Shown: positions 28,896 through 37,721 of the stretch, piece by piece
How the letters are laid out: each line of letters begins with the position of its first letter
Position numbering within the stretch: position 1 is the first letter of the stretch
NCBI RefSeq assembly: GCF_000816495.1
Contig: NZ_JXBK01000001.1
Coordinates: 2,347,642-2,411,641 of the forward strand
Length of the DNA: 64,000 nucleotides
Source of the DNA: Acinetobacter harbinensis
GTDB lineage: Bacteria > Pseudomonadota > Gammaproteobacteria > Pseudomonadales > Moraxellaceae
Reading direction: 5' to 3'
Notes under the pieces: model-generated
What the model saw: only the letters and a program-made list of their open reading frames with translations
Databases searched by the model: none
What the model was told of the DNA's origin: nothing
Made by a program: the position numbers and the translations under genes

Positions 28896-30197
28896 ATGAA
28901 ATTAACGACACTTACTACAGCAATTATTGTTGCAACAATTCCAATGACCGGCGCATTTGCAGCCGCTCTAGATCGTTCTGGCCAATCAATTAGTGCATTT
29001 TTACAACCAGGTAACTATTTTGAAGCAGGTATTTCAGTTTTAGATCCAAATGTTTCAGGCAAAGTAAACAGTGGATATAGTCCAAATCCTGCAGCGCCGG
29101 CATCAGCCATTGGTCTTCAAGATACAAATTTATCAGATATGGGAGATGATTATTATTTTCCAAGTGCAGCATTAAAATTACAAGTAACGGATCATTTCTC
29201 TTTTGGTCTAATTTATGATCAGCCTTTTGGAGCTGATGCAACTTATTCAACGACAGACTCAAGCTCACCTGCTGCTCTACCAGGTTCATTAGCTGCATTT
29301 CAAGGCCAAGGTTTATTCCATGATGGAACAGAGGCCACTAAAGTTGAAGTTAAAACGCAAAATATTTCTATGATTTTGGGTTTTCAACCAACTGAAAACT
29401 GGAATTTATACGGTGGTGGTGTTTATCAAACCGTAAAAGGCGATGTGCAATTACGTGGTCTGGCTTATGGCGGTAAGGGAACTTTCGGTACATATAATGC
29501 CAGCATGAAAGAAGACAGTGCAGCAGGCTGGTTAGCGGGGCTTGCATATCAAATTCCTGAAATCGCCCTTAAAGCATCTGTTACTTACCGTTCAGAAATC
29601 GATCATGATGCGGCTACAACCGAAACTTTCGCTGCACCTTCAGCGTTTGCAGGTTTAAATGCTCTTCCAAATGGAAGCACATCGATTACCACACCTCAAT
29701 CAGTAAACTTAGACTTCCAAACCGGCATCATGGCAGATACAGTGGCTTTTGCTAACGTACGTTGGGTAGATTGGTCGAATTTTTCAATTCGCCCAACTAA
29801 ATTCGGTACTGTTTCACAAAATCCTCTTGTAGCTGCAAGTACTGGTAAACCACAGGGTTTTGATTTAGTTGCTTATACAGATGATCAGATTTCTGCAACT
29901 GTGGGTGTAGGTCGCAAATTAAGTGAACAATGGGCAGGAAATGTTTCTGTAGGTTGGGACTCTGGCGCTGGTAATCCAGTATCGACTTTGGGTCCAACTG
30001 AAGGTTATTGGAATCTTGGTTTGGGTATGCAATTTAGCCCAACGCCAGCAACCTTTATTGCCGGTGGTGTTAAATATTTCTGGTTAGGCGATGCTAAAGC
30101 ACAAGCTGGTTCACAATTCGGCACTCCCGCTACTGTCGCAAATTTTGAAGACAACCATGCTATTGCATATGGCTTGAAAATGGGCTACCGCTTCTAA
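28896..30197 (+). CDS. FadL/OmpP1-family outer membrane porin, copy 1
   Basis: A 433-residue outer membrane protein. The signal peptide ends GAFAA and the mature N-terminus LDRSGQSISAFLQPGNYFEAG forms the plug region typical of FadL proteins. Amphipathic strands follow (GFQPTENWNLYGGGVYQTV, ALKASVTYRSEI), and the C-terminus is KMGYRF, a BAM-recognised terminal Phe. The start at 28896 has AAGGGA upstream; 24 further codons in frame are not needed. FadL proteins take up long-chain fatty acids and other hydrophobic compounds. A paralogue lies 330 bp downstream. Confidence 0.92.
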   Translation: MKLTTLTTAIIVATIPMTGAFAAALDRSGQSISAFLQPGNYFEAGISVLDPNVSGKVNSGYSPNPAAPASAIGLQDTNLSDMGDDYYFPSAALKLQVTDHFSFGLIYDQPFGADATYSTTDSSSPAALPGSLAAFQGQGLFHDGTEATKVEVKTQNISMILGFQPTENWNLYGGGVYQTVKGDVQLRGLAYGGKGTFGTYNASMKEDSAAGWLAGLAYQIPEIALKASVTYRSEIDHDAATTETFAAPSAFAGLNALPNGSTSITTPQSVNLDFQTGIMADTVAFANVRWVDWSNFSIRPTKFGTVSQNPLVAASTGKPQGFDLVAYTDDQISATVGVGRKLSEQWAGNVSVGWDSGAGNPVSTLGPTEGYWNLGLGMQFSPTPATFIAGGVKYFWLGDAKAQAGSQFGTPATVANFEDNHAIAYGLKMGYRF

Positions 30198-30218
30198 ATT
30201 TAATTTATAAATTTAATA

Positions 30219-30245
30219 AAAGACCATTGCTTGCAATGGTCTTTT
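30219..30245 (+). terminator. Terminator after FadL copy 1
   Basis: AAAGACCATTGC pairs perfectly with GCAATGGTCTTT around a TT turn, followed by T run. It separates the two FadL genes into distinct transcripts. The remaining bases to 30450 are very AT-rich without a gene. Confidence 0.88.
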
Positions 30246-30450
30246 TCACTTTAATTTATATTATTTGTAAATATGACAATGCGATATGTCTTAAATTTAA
30301 CCAAAAAAAACTTAATCAGAAAAAAATTTATTTATTAAAGTAATTACTTTATTTATATTTAAGAATCATAAACATATAAAAAATAATATTAGTTTGTTTG
30401 CTCTATTTATACTATTTTTGAATTCATCAGTTCACTTCTCAAGCACGACT

Positions 30451-30480
30451 GAGCATTTACTCTTTTTTTATTTATGTTAC
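30451..30480 (+). promoter_or_regulatory. Shared upstream motif, FadL copy 2
   Basis: GAGCATTTACTC plus T run and ATTTATGTTAC, matching 28746-28773. Here it lies 76 bp before the start codon, against 150 bp in copy 1. Confidence 0.55.
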
Positions 30481-30526
30481 TTTGCCCTAACTTTTAGTTA
30501 CAAAGCAAGATCTGGGGAAAGTATCT

Positions 30527-31660
30527 ATGAAGCTTAATCTTATTCAAACAGCTATTTTACTAAGCTTAATTCCAACAACATCAACATTTGCAGGCGGACT
30601 CGACCGCTCTGGACAATCAATTTCTGCCTTTTTACAGTCAGGTAATTATGCTGAAGCGGGAATTTCTGTTTTAGACCCTGATGTACAAGGTAAAGATCTA
30701 GCTGGAAATAAAGTCAGTGATATGGCTGAAGATTATTACTTCCCTACTGCTGCTATTAAAATTCAAGCCACCGATAAAATTTCACTCGGTTTACTTTACG
30801 ATCAACCTTTTGGTGCTGATTCTCAGTATGCAACCGATTCTACTACCTTTGGTTTTGGTGGACAAGGTACAGCGGTTGAAGTTAAAACCAATAATATTAC
30901 AGCGTTAATCGGTTACCAACCGAATGAGAACTGGAATTTTTATGCTGGTCCAGTTTATCAAACAGTAGATGCTAAAGTATCTTTACGTGGTGCCGCATAT
31001 GGTGGTCCAGCTGCTGTTGGTGGTTATGATATTAGCCTTAAAGAAGAAGAAGCTTACGGTTGGTTAGCAGGTTTTGCTTATTCAATTCCTGAAATTGCGC
31101 TAAAAGCAGCTGTGACTTATCGCTCAGAAATTAAACATGAAGTAGAAACTCTAGAAACATTTGGTTTAGGTACTGTTGTATTTCCAAGTAGCATAACTGA
31201 TATCACTACACCGCAATCAGTTAATCTTGATCTACAAACAGGTATTGCTCAAGATACTTTAGCGTTTGCCAATATTCGTTGGGTACACTGGGATCAGTTT
31301 GCCGTTACACCTGATGTACTTAAAGCAAAATCAAATAACAACTTAATTGACTATTCAGATGACCAATGGTCAGCGACGGTCGGCCTTGGACGTAAATTTA
31401 ACGCCAAATGGTCAGGTACTGCGGCAATTGGTTGGGATTCAGGTGCAGGTAATCCTGTAACCACACTGGGTCCAACTGAAGGTTATTGGAGTGTAGGTTT
31501 AGGCGGTCAATATAGCCCTGCTGAAAACTATTTCATCGCTGGTGGCGTAAAATACTTCTGGTTAGGTGATGCTCAAGCTCAAACAGGCGGTAAGGTTGCT
31601 GGAAACTTTGAAGACAACACTGCAATCGGTTATGGTATGAAAATTGGTTACCGTTTCTAA
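30527..31660 (+). CDS. FadL/OmpP1-family outer membrane porin, copy 2
   Basis: A 377-residue paralogue of 28896-30197. Signal peptide ends STFAGG, followed by LDRSGQSISAFLQSGNYAEAG. Shared blocks include IGYQPNENWNFYAGPVYQTV, ALKAAVTYRSEI and LGPTEGYWSVGLGGQYSP, and the C-terminus is KIGYRF. It is about 56 residues shorter, mainly through missing extracellular-loop sequence. An AGATCTGGGGAAAG ribosome-binding region precedes the ATG. Different loop lengths suggest different substrates or phage/colicin exposure. Confidence 0.92.
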   Translation: MKLNLIQTAILLSLIPTTSTFAGGLDRSGQSISAFLQSGNYAEAGISVLDPDVQGKDLAGNKVSDMAEDYYFPTAAIKIQATDKISLGLLYDQPFGADSQYATDSTTFGFGGQGTAVEVKTNNITALIGYQPNENWNFYAGPVYQTVDAKVSLRGAAYGGPAAVGGYDISLKEEEAYGWLAGFAYSIPEIALKAAVTYRSEIKHEVETLETFGLGTVVFPSSITDITTPQSVNLDLQTGIAQDTLAFANIRWVHWDQFAVTPDVLKAKSNNNLIDYSDDQWSATVGLGRKFNAKWSGTAAIGWDSGAGNPVTTLGPTEGYWSVGLGGQYSPAENYFIAGGVKYFWLGDAQAQTGGKVAGNFEDNTAIGYGMKIGYRF

Positions 31661-31686
31661 TTTAAGCAAGAATTAAATGTAAAATC

Positions 31687-31715
31687 AAAAAAGGGCGCAA
31701 TAAGCGCCCTTTTTT
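31687..31715. terminator. Bidirectional terminator between FadL copy 2 and thrH
   Basis: GGGCGC (31693-31698) pairs with GCGCCC (31704-31709) with flanking A and T runs that extend the stem. Serves both convergent genes. Confidence 0.88.
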
Positions 31716-31726
31716 ATGCTTTTAAA

Positions 31727-32344
31727 TTAAGCCGGAATATCACGAATAGAAGCCTGACGAATCGCTTGCTTTAATGCCTCATAACCATGAATGGCTGGAA
31801 ACTGTGGAAACTCCGCGATCACATTGTCGGGTGCATCAAACAAGAAACCGTGGTCTGCTTCACTTAACATGGTGGTGTCATTATAAGAGTCACCCGCAGC
31901 AATCACGCGAAAATTTAAACCATGCAATGCTTTAACTGCTTGACGTTTTTGATCGGGCTGACGCAATTTGTACGCAGAAATCATCCCCGCATCATCAGTT
32001 TCTAATTTATGACAAAAAATAGTCGGCCAATCTAATTGCTTCATTAACGGATGTGCAAATTCATAAAAGGTATCCGACAAGATAATCAATTGGAAATGCA
32101 TACTGACCCATTTGATAAATTCTTTTGCACCTGGAAAAGGTCCCATATCTGCAATGACTGCTTGAATATCATGCAGACCTAAACCGTGTTCTTTTAAAAT
32201 ATTCAGGCGCTGCGTCATTAAGACATCGTAGTCTGGAATATCACGCGTGGTGGCTTCCAATGCTTTAATACCGGTTTTTTTAGCGAAGTTAATCCAAATT
32301 TCTGGAACCAACACTCCTTCCAGATCAAGACATACAATTTCCAT
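31727..32344 (-). CDS. thrH: ThrH phosphoserine phosphatase / homoserine phosphotransferase
   Basis: A 205-residue HAD-family enzyme beginning MEIVCLDLEGVLVPEIWI. The nucleophile Asp is in CLDLEG, with motif II ILSDTFYEF and motif IV AAGDSYNDTTML. It is closely similar to Pseudomonas ThrH along its length (for example KTGIKALEATTRDIPDYDVL). ThrH dephosphorylates phosphoserine and can transfer the phosphate to homoserine. The ATG at 32344 is preferred over an upstream one at 32356. Confidence 0.92.
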   Translation of the reverse strand: MEIVCLDLEGVLVPEIWINFAKKTGIKALEATTRDIPDYDVLMTQRLNILKEHGLGLHDIQAVIADMGPFPGAKEFIKWVSMHFQLIILSDTFYEFAHPLMKQLDWPTIFCHKLETDDAGMISAYKLRQPDQKRQAVKALHGLNFRVIAAGDSYNDTTMLSEADHGFLFDAPDNVIAEFPQFPAIHGYEALKQAIRQASIRDIPA

Positions 32345-32541
32345 GGATTTTCCCAATGTGAGTCAAAATTTTGCATTATCATAGCTTAAAAATTGATAGA
32401 TTTGCTGCGCTTTTTTAAATCTATTTTATTCATAAGTAATTATTTTTTATTACTAAGCACTTTGCTTCAATGCCATTAAAATTGTTGTGAATTAAATTAA
32501 AATAGCTCTTTAAGTGTCCAAGCTTATACGCCAGGAATATT

Positions 32542-33276
32542 ATGACCACCATCCCTACTATTGATCTTGTCGATGCGCTTGCTGCTGAATATGCGGATCA
32601 ATCGCCCAGTGAAATTCTACAACTGGCTTTGAGTCAACACGGTGAGATTGCCATTTCATTTTCAGGTGCTGAAGATGTGGTTCTTATTGATATGGCCTCG
32701 CATTTAGGCCTGCCTTTTCGAGTATTTAGTTTAGATACAGCGCGTCTACACAGCGAAACCTATCAATTTATCGAAAAAATCCGCCAGCATTATAAAATTG
32801 ATATTGAAATTTGCTTTCCAGAAGCCCAAGCGGTTGAAGATTTAGTCAGAAATAAAGGCTTATTTAGTTTTTTTGAAGATGGTCATCAAGAATGCTGTGG
32901 TATTCGTAAAGTTAAACCGTTACGTAAAAAATTGGCTACATTAGATGGTTGGATTACGGGTCAGCGTAAAGATCAAAGTCCGGGAACACGACAAGATATT
33001 CCTGTCATTGAAGTTGATGCGGGTTTTTCTGGACCGGGTAAACAATTGATTAAATATAATCCTTTGGCCAATTGGACCAGCAGTGATGTATGGAATTATA
33101 TTCGCATGATGGAAGTACCTTATAATTCTTTACATGACCGTGGTTTTATTTCCATTGGCTGCGAACCGTGTACACGTGCCGTGCTTCCCAATCAACATGA
33201 ACGTGAAGGTCGTTGGTGGTGGGAAGAAGCCACGCATAAAGAATGTGGCCTACATGCTGGTAATTTAACAAGATAA
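32542..33276 (+). CDS. cysH: Adenylyl-sulfate (APS) reductase CysH
   Basis: A 244-residue reductase in sulfate assimilation. It has the SFSGAEDV nucleotide loop, four cysteines for a [4Fe-4S] cluster (Cys118-Cys119 and Cys207/Cys210 in CEPC), and the catalytic ECGLH Cys235 near the C-terminus. The paired Cys cluster marks the APS-using subtype. Stands alone with a strong terminator 4 bp after the stop. Confidence 0.93.
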   Translation: MTTIPTIDLVDALAAEYADQSPSEILQLALSQHGEIAISFSGAEDVVLIDMASHLGLPFRVFSLDTARLHSETYQFIEKIRQHYKIDIEICFPEAQAVEDLVRNKGLFSFFEDGHQECCGIRKVKPLRKKLATLDGWITGQRKDQSPGTRQDIPVIEVDAGFSGPGKQLIKYNPLANWTSSDVWNYIRMMEVPYNSLHDRGFISIGCEPCTRAVLPNQHEREGRWWWEEATHKECGLHAGNLTR

Positions 33277-33280
33277 TCTC

Positions 33281-33309
33281 AAAAAACCACTGAAAATCAG
33301 TGGTTTTTA
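33281..33309 (+). terminator. Terminator of cysH
   Basis: AAAAACCACTGA pairs perfectly with TCAGTGGTTTTT around an AAA loop. Confidence 0.9.
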
Positions 33310-33438
33310 CTAACTTTTACAGATAAATCTGTTCCTTTGTAATTGAAAAAAGATATACTCAAACAACGGTTTTTATAATTCTAATGAGCCTGTTCAGACA
33401 AGAACAGCCAATCAAATTGCAGTGAGGCATTGCGCGTT

Positions 33439-34818
33439 ATGCGTCCATTACATCCTATTGATTTTATTTTTTTATCGCTAGAAAAACGTCAACAACCGAT
33501 GCATGTTGGCGGACTATTTTTATTTCAAATACCAGATAATGCACCGGAAACCTTTCTACAAGATTTAGTTCAAGATATTCGGAACTCCAAATCTGTACCG
33601 ATTGCCCCTTTTAACAATAAACTCAATGGACTGTTTTGGGATGAAGATCAAGAGTTCGATCTAGACCATCATTTTCGACATATTGCCCTACCGCATCCGG
33701 GACGGATTCGTGAATTACTGACTTATATCTCACAAGAACACAGCGCCTTAATTGATCGGGCTAAACCGCTGTGGACCTGTAATATTATTGAAGGGATTGA
33801 AGGTAATCGCTTTGCCATGTACTTCAAAATTCATCATGCCATGGTCGATGGAATTGCAGGTATGCGTTTGGTGGAAAAATCGCTGTCGCGCGATCCTGAG
33901 GCCAAAAGTATTGTACCGCCTTGGTGTGTGGAAGGACCGCGTGCTAAACGCTTAAAAGAGCCGAAAAAAGGGCGTATGAAGAACATCCTTGGGGCAATCA
34001 AACAACAGTTTGAAACCACGCCAAAAGTGATGTATGAGTTATCCCAAACCATCTGTAAAGATATGGGTCGTAATCCGGATTACGTCTCTAGTTTCCAAGC
34101 ACCGAGTAGTATTTTAAATCAACGGGTCAGCTCATCGCGTCGTTTTGCTGCGCAATCTTTTGAATTGGGGCGTTTAAGCAAAATAGCCAAGGCATTGGAT
34201 GTGACCATTAATGATGTGGTGCTGGCGATTTGCTCAGGGGCGCTGCGTGAGTACTTAATCAGTCAACATGCATTACCCAAAAAACCGCTGATTGCCATGG
34301 TACCCGCCTCAATTCGTGATGATGATTCTGAATTATCCAATCGTATCACCATGATTTTAGCCAATCTGGGCACACATAAAGAAACACCGCTGGAACGCTT
34401 ATATATTATTCGTCGCAGTGTATTAAATGCCAAAGAACGTTTTAAGCGCATGAACTCAAATCAGATTTTAAACTACAGTGCATTGGTATACGGTGCGGCA
34501 GGCTTTAATATTGTTTCCGGCATGATGCCGAAACGCCAAGCCTTTAATATTGTCATCTCCAATGTACCCGGGCCACGTGAACCACTGTACTGGAATGGTG
34601 CAAAATTAGATGCGCTCTATCCGGCGTCTATTGTTTTAGATGGCCAAGCCTTAAACATTACCATGACCAGTTATTTAGATAAATTGGAAGTGGGTCTAAC
34701 CGGTTGTCGTAATGCGTTGCCTAAAATGCAAAATCTTCTGACTCATTTAGAAGATGAGATTCAACAGTTTGAAAAAATTGTTGCGCAAGAAAATCCCAAG
34801 TTACAAGCGGTAGGCTAA
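33439..34818 (+). CDS. atfA: Wax ester synthase / acyl-CoA:diacylglycerol acyltransferase (AtfA)
   Basis: A 459-residue bifunctional acyltransferase that makes wax esters and triacylglycerol from acyl-CoA. The catalytic motif is HHAMVDG, His132-His133 and Asp137. It is highly similar to Acinetobacter baylyi AtfA in remembered regions (MRPLHPIDFIFLSLEKRQQP at the N-terminus; VISNVPGPREPLYWNGAKLD near the C-terminus). Start at 33439; the TTG at 33430 is not needed. Together with the FadL pair nearby it suggests storage of hydrophobic carbon, although there is no operon link. Confidence 0.95.
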   Translation: MRPLHPIDFIFLSLEKRQQPMHVGGLFLFQIPDNAPETFLQDLVQDIRNSKSVPIAPFNNKLNGLFWDEDQEFDLDHHFRHIALPHPGRIRELLTYISQEHSALIDRAKPLWTCNIIEGIEGNRFAMYFKIHHAMVDGIAGMRLVEKSLSRDPEAKSIVPPWCVEGPRAKRLKEPKKGRMKNILGAIKQQFETTPKVMYELSQTICKDMGRNPDYVSSFQAPSSILNQRVSSSRRFAAQSFELGRLSKIAKALDVTINDVVLAICSGALREYLISQHALPKKPLIAMVPASIRDDDSELSNRITMILANLGTHKETPLERLYIIRRSVLNAKERFKRMNSNQILNYSALVYGAAGFNIVSGMMPKRQAFNIVISNVPGPREPLYWNGAKLDALYPASIVLDGQALNITMTSYLDKLEVGLTGCRNALPKMQNLLTHLEDEIQQFEKIVAQENPKLQAVG

Positions 34819-34855
34819 AGCGTAAATATTAAGACATAATCATAAAGGAAGTTAG

Positions 34856-34880
34856 GGGGCGTATTATTCGCCCCTTAATT
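34856..34880 (+). terminator. Terminator of atfA overlapping the convergent small gene
   Basis: GGGGCG (34856-34861) pairs with CGCCCC (34869-34874), followed by TTAATTTTTAA. The hairpin ends immediately at the stop codon (34875) of the leftward PA1571-like gene. Confidence 0.8.
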
Positions 34881-35045
34881 TTTAATGGTTCGACATTGAT
34901 TAAGCAGTTGATGACATACTGAACGAATCATGGCAGCCGTAATCTGAATTTCTTTACCATGCTCATTAAGGATATAACCATTTTGAGTTGGTTTTTTCTC
35001 TGAAACATTCAAATTTGATTTAATAGCACTTTGGCTGATACTCAT
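34875..35045 (-). CDS. PA1571-family small protein
   Basis: A 56-residue ORF beginning MSISQSAIKSNLNV. The C-terminal half GYILNEHGKEIQITAAMIRS followed by VCHQL resembles the conserved G-x-I-x-[DN]-x2-G-[RK]-E-x2-I-T-x2-M-I-x2-[AV]-C-x2-L block of PA1571-family proteins of Pseudomonas and Acinetobacter. GAGG lies 6 nt upstream of the ATG. Function unknown. It is too short to appear in ordinary long-ORF lists. Confidence 0.75.
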   Translation of the reverse strand: MSISQSAIKSNLNVSEKKPTQNGYILNEHGKEIQITAAMIRSVCHQLLNQCRTIKN

Positions 35046-35179
35046 GTCATACCTCTTTTTTTGCTAAGCCGAAAAGGAAGAATTTGGCTTTGGCTACGAT
35101 GTATGACTAGTATTCAAAATTAACGTTAGAAAGTAAAATTTCAGATGTAACAAGTGTTTAACGACATCCTGTTACAATT

Positions 35180-36634
35180 TCAGCTGAGAATGATATCGTA
35201 TTGCTCTTGCGTATATAGATTTTCAACCTGAAACTTGATCACACGTCCGATAAAGTGCTCTAAATCGGCTACAGCAGGTGCTTCGGCTGTTAACAATCGG
35301 TCAATCACCAACGGATGTGCCACCACGGTAAACCCACTTTTCGATTCAAAAGCACGTGTATATCTTAAAATTTCTCGAAAAATTTCGTAACACACGGTCT
35401 CGGTGGTCTTCACATAGCCCCGACCCTGACAAGTGGCACAAGATTCACATAATAAATGCTCTAACGATTCACGGGTGCGTTTACGGGTCATTTCAACCAA
35501 ACCCAGCTCTGAGACTTGGGTAATTTTAGTTTTGGCGTGGTCGCGCTCTAACATGCGTTCGAGTTGACTCATGACCTCTTCACGATGCTCAGCTTCTTGC
35601 ATATCAATGAAGTCGATAATAATAATGCCGCCCAAGTTACGTAAACGCAGCTGGCGCGCAATCACTTGTGTGGCTTCCATGTTGGTTTTAAACACGGTGT
35701 CTTCCAGTGTTCGCCCACCCACATATGAGCCAGTATTGACATCGATGGTCGCCATGGCTTCGGTTTGATCAATCATCAAATACCCGCCAGACTTTAAAGC
35801 CACACGCGTTTGTAAGGCTTTTTGGATATCCTCTTCAACATTGTATAAATCAAAAATTGGACGCTCACCCGGATAATGCATTAGTCTGTCTTGCATACTC
35901 GGTACAAACTCAGCAACAAATTCTTGCAATTTGGCATGAATTTCGCGCGAATCGACTGAAATTTTAGCTGTGTCTTGATTGGCTAAATCACGAATCACCC
36001 GTTGAGGTAAAGGCAGTTCTTCAAAAACTAAGGATGGCACCACGATGCTTCTTTGTTTGCGCTGAATAAATTCCCACAGCTTGGCCAAATAAGCCATATC
36101 TTGGGCAATCTCAGCCTCAGAAATACCCTCAGCAGCGGTACGCACAATGACACTACCGGGTAGCTTATGTTGAGTTTGAATTGCCTCTATGATGGCGCGT
36201 AAGCGATTACGCTCTGCCTCAGACTCAATACGCTGCGACACTCCAATATGATGACCATACGGCATCAACACTAAGTAACGTGAAGGAATGGAGAGATCGG
36301 TATTTAAACGCGCACCTTTACTACCGAGCATGTCTTTCATGACTTGCACGGTCAAGATTTGACCCGGTTGCAGCAATTCAAATACATTCGGTGTGGGTTG
36401 ATTACGCGGCCAAATCATATCGTTGATATGTAAAAACGCCGTACGTGATAGGCCAATATCCACGAAGGCCGCTTGCATACCCGGCAAAACGCGAACCACT
36501 TTACCTTTGTAGATATTTCCGACTAAACCACGTTTAACTGTGCGCTCGACAAATAGTTCATTCACTGTACCATTTTGGATTAAGGCCACCCGACATTCCA
36601 TCGGGGTGACGTTAATCAACAATTCGTCAGACAT
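35180..36634 (-). CDS. rng: Ribonuclease G
   Basis: A 484-residue RNase E/G-family endoribonuclease for 16S rRNA 5' maturation and mRNA turnover. Seen: an S1-like N-terminal domain (GLVGNIYKGKVVRVLPGMQAAFVDIGL), the DNase I-like catalytic region with the metal Asp residues in ATIDVNTG and IIDFIDMQ, and the zinc-link CESCATC. It lacks the long C-terminal scaffold of RNase E. The start MSDELLINVTP is chosen over an ATG four codons upstream. Follows maf in the mre cluster. Confidence 0.93.
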   Translation of the reverse strand: MSDELLINVTPMECRVALIQNGTVNELFVERTVKRGLVGNIYKGKVVRVLPGMQAAFVDIGLSRTAFLHINDMIWPRNQPTPNVFELLQPGQILTVQVMKDMLGSKGARLNTDLSIPSRYLVLMPYGHHIGVSQRIESEAERNRLRAIIEAIQTQHKLPGSVIVRTAAEGISEAEIAQDMAYLAKLWEFIQRKQRSIVVPSLVFEELPLPQRVIRDLANQDTAKISVDSREIHAKLQEFVAEFVPSMQDRLMHYPGERPIFDLYNVEEDIQKALQTRVALKSGGYLMIDQTEAMATIDVNTGSYVGGRTLEDTVFKTNMEATQVIARQLRLRNLGGIIIIDFIDMQEAEHREEVMSQLERMLERDHAKTKITQVSELGLVEMTRKRTRESLEHLLCESCATCQGRGYVKTTETVCYEIFREILRYTRAFESKSGFTVVAHPLVIDRLLTAEAPAVADLEHFIGRVIKFQVENLYTQEQYDIILS

Positions 36635-36675
36635 AATAAAACTCAAAACATTATAAGAATTCTTTTTTTCAGCGA

Positions 36676-37242
36676 TTAATTTAGTGCCTTAACCGCTTTT
36701 AATAACTGCATGGTTTCATGTAGAGGTAAGCCCACCACATTGCTATAGCTTCCTTCGATTCGAGGAATATAACGTGCCGCAATACCTTGAATTGCGTACG
36801 CGCCTGCTTTACCAAGCGGTTCACCTGTGGCCCAATAATCTTCCATATCATTGCAGCTTAAGGTTTGAAACTGTACCTGAGTGCGTACCACTATACTTGA
36901 TTTTTTAGAACTTGTACGCACGCAAACTGCTGAATAAACATCATGTTTACGCCCCGAAAGAACTTGCCACATTTCAAAGGCATGCTGTTTAGAATCGGGC
37001 TTGCCTAGAATTTGCTGATCTATGCTGACACTGGTATCCGCAGCTAGAATGATCGCGTGTGGATAATGCTTGAATACGGCATCCGCTTTGGCACAAGCCA
37101 GTCGCTCGACATAGCTTGCCACCTCTTCATCTGCAATAACTGACTCATCAATTTCTGGACTAAAAATTTCAAATTCAAGTCCAAGTTGCTGTAGCAGTTC
37201 ACGACGGCGCGGCGAACTGGAGGCTAAAATCAAATGCGCCAT
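36676..37242 (-). CDS. maf: Maf-family nucleotide pyrophosphatase
   Basis: A 188-residue Maf protein (dTTP/UTP pyrophosphatase type). It opens MAHLILASSSPRRRELL and has the catalytic ADTSV and the QGIAARYIPRIEGSYSNVVGLP block. Its ATG at 37242 overlaps the end of mreD by 13 bp, which indicates translational coupling and rules out the much longer open frame to 37395. Order mreB-mreC-mreD-maf-rng is a common proteobacterial arrangement. Confidence 0.92.
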   Translation of the reverse strand: MAHLILASSSPRRRELLQQLGLEFEIFSPEIDESVIADEEVASYVERLACAKADAVFKHYPHAIILAADTSVSIDQQILGKPDSKQHAFEMWQVLSGRKHDVYSAVCVRTSSKKSSIVVRTQVQFQTLSCNDMEDYWATGEPLGKAGAYAIQGIAARYIPRIEGSYSNVVGLPLHETMQLLKAVKALN

Positions 37243-37721
37243 TTTTTTAAGACAAAATAAATAAGCGGAAAAACCAAAATACTGCTCAGTAAGGGCTGCC
37301 AATGTCGCGCAATGGAAAATTGTACGCCTGCCATAATTTGTGCCATCCAAGTCATAAACAAATGCGCTAAAATGGCCAAAAACACGATAATCCACAAATT
37401 CATAAAGGTTAAAATACGCCGCTCACGGGTTAAAAACCGCGCAACAAAGGTAATCACCACAAAGCTTAGTGCATTTAGGCCCAATGGCGCATCAACCAAT
37501 AAATCGGTGAAAATACCGGTGCCAAAAGCAAACCAAATACCACACCACGTCGGCTGACACATCACCCAAAACAACATCACCAACAGCATAAACAGTGGAC
37601 GCGCCCCAGAGACGGCATAAGACAATGGATAGACCATCAACACCGAAGCAATAATCACTGAAAAGACAATGGCAATTAAAGGATCACGATTATTCTGTGA
37701 GCGTAATTTAGCGATTAACAT
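37230..37721 (-). CDS. mreD: Rod-shape determining protein MreD
   Basis: A 163-residue inner membrane protein with about five hydrophobic segments (for example IVFSVIIASVLMVYPLSY, PLFMLLVMLFWVM). It pairs with MreC to position the lateral wall elongasome. It overlaps mreC by 14 bp upstream and maf by 13 bp downstream. Confidence 0.9.
   Translation of the reverse strand: MLIAKLRSQNNRDPLIAIVFSVIIASVLMVYPLSYAVSGARPLFMLLVMLFWVMCQPTWCGIWFAFGTGIFTDLLVDAPLGLNALSFVVITFVARFLTRERRILTFMNLWIIVFLAILAHLFMTWMAQIMAGVQFSIARHWQPLLSSILVFPLIYFVLKKWRI

Noticed and set aside
37243-37395. N-terminal extension of the Maf frame
   Set aside because: It would overlap mreD by over 150 bp; the ATG at 37242 gives the normal Maf length and a typical coupled overlap.
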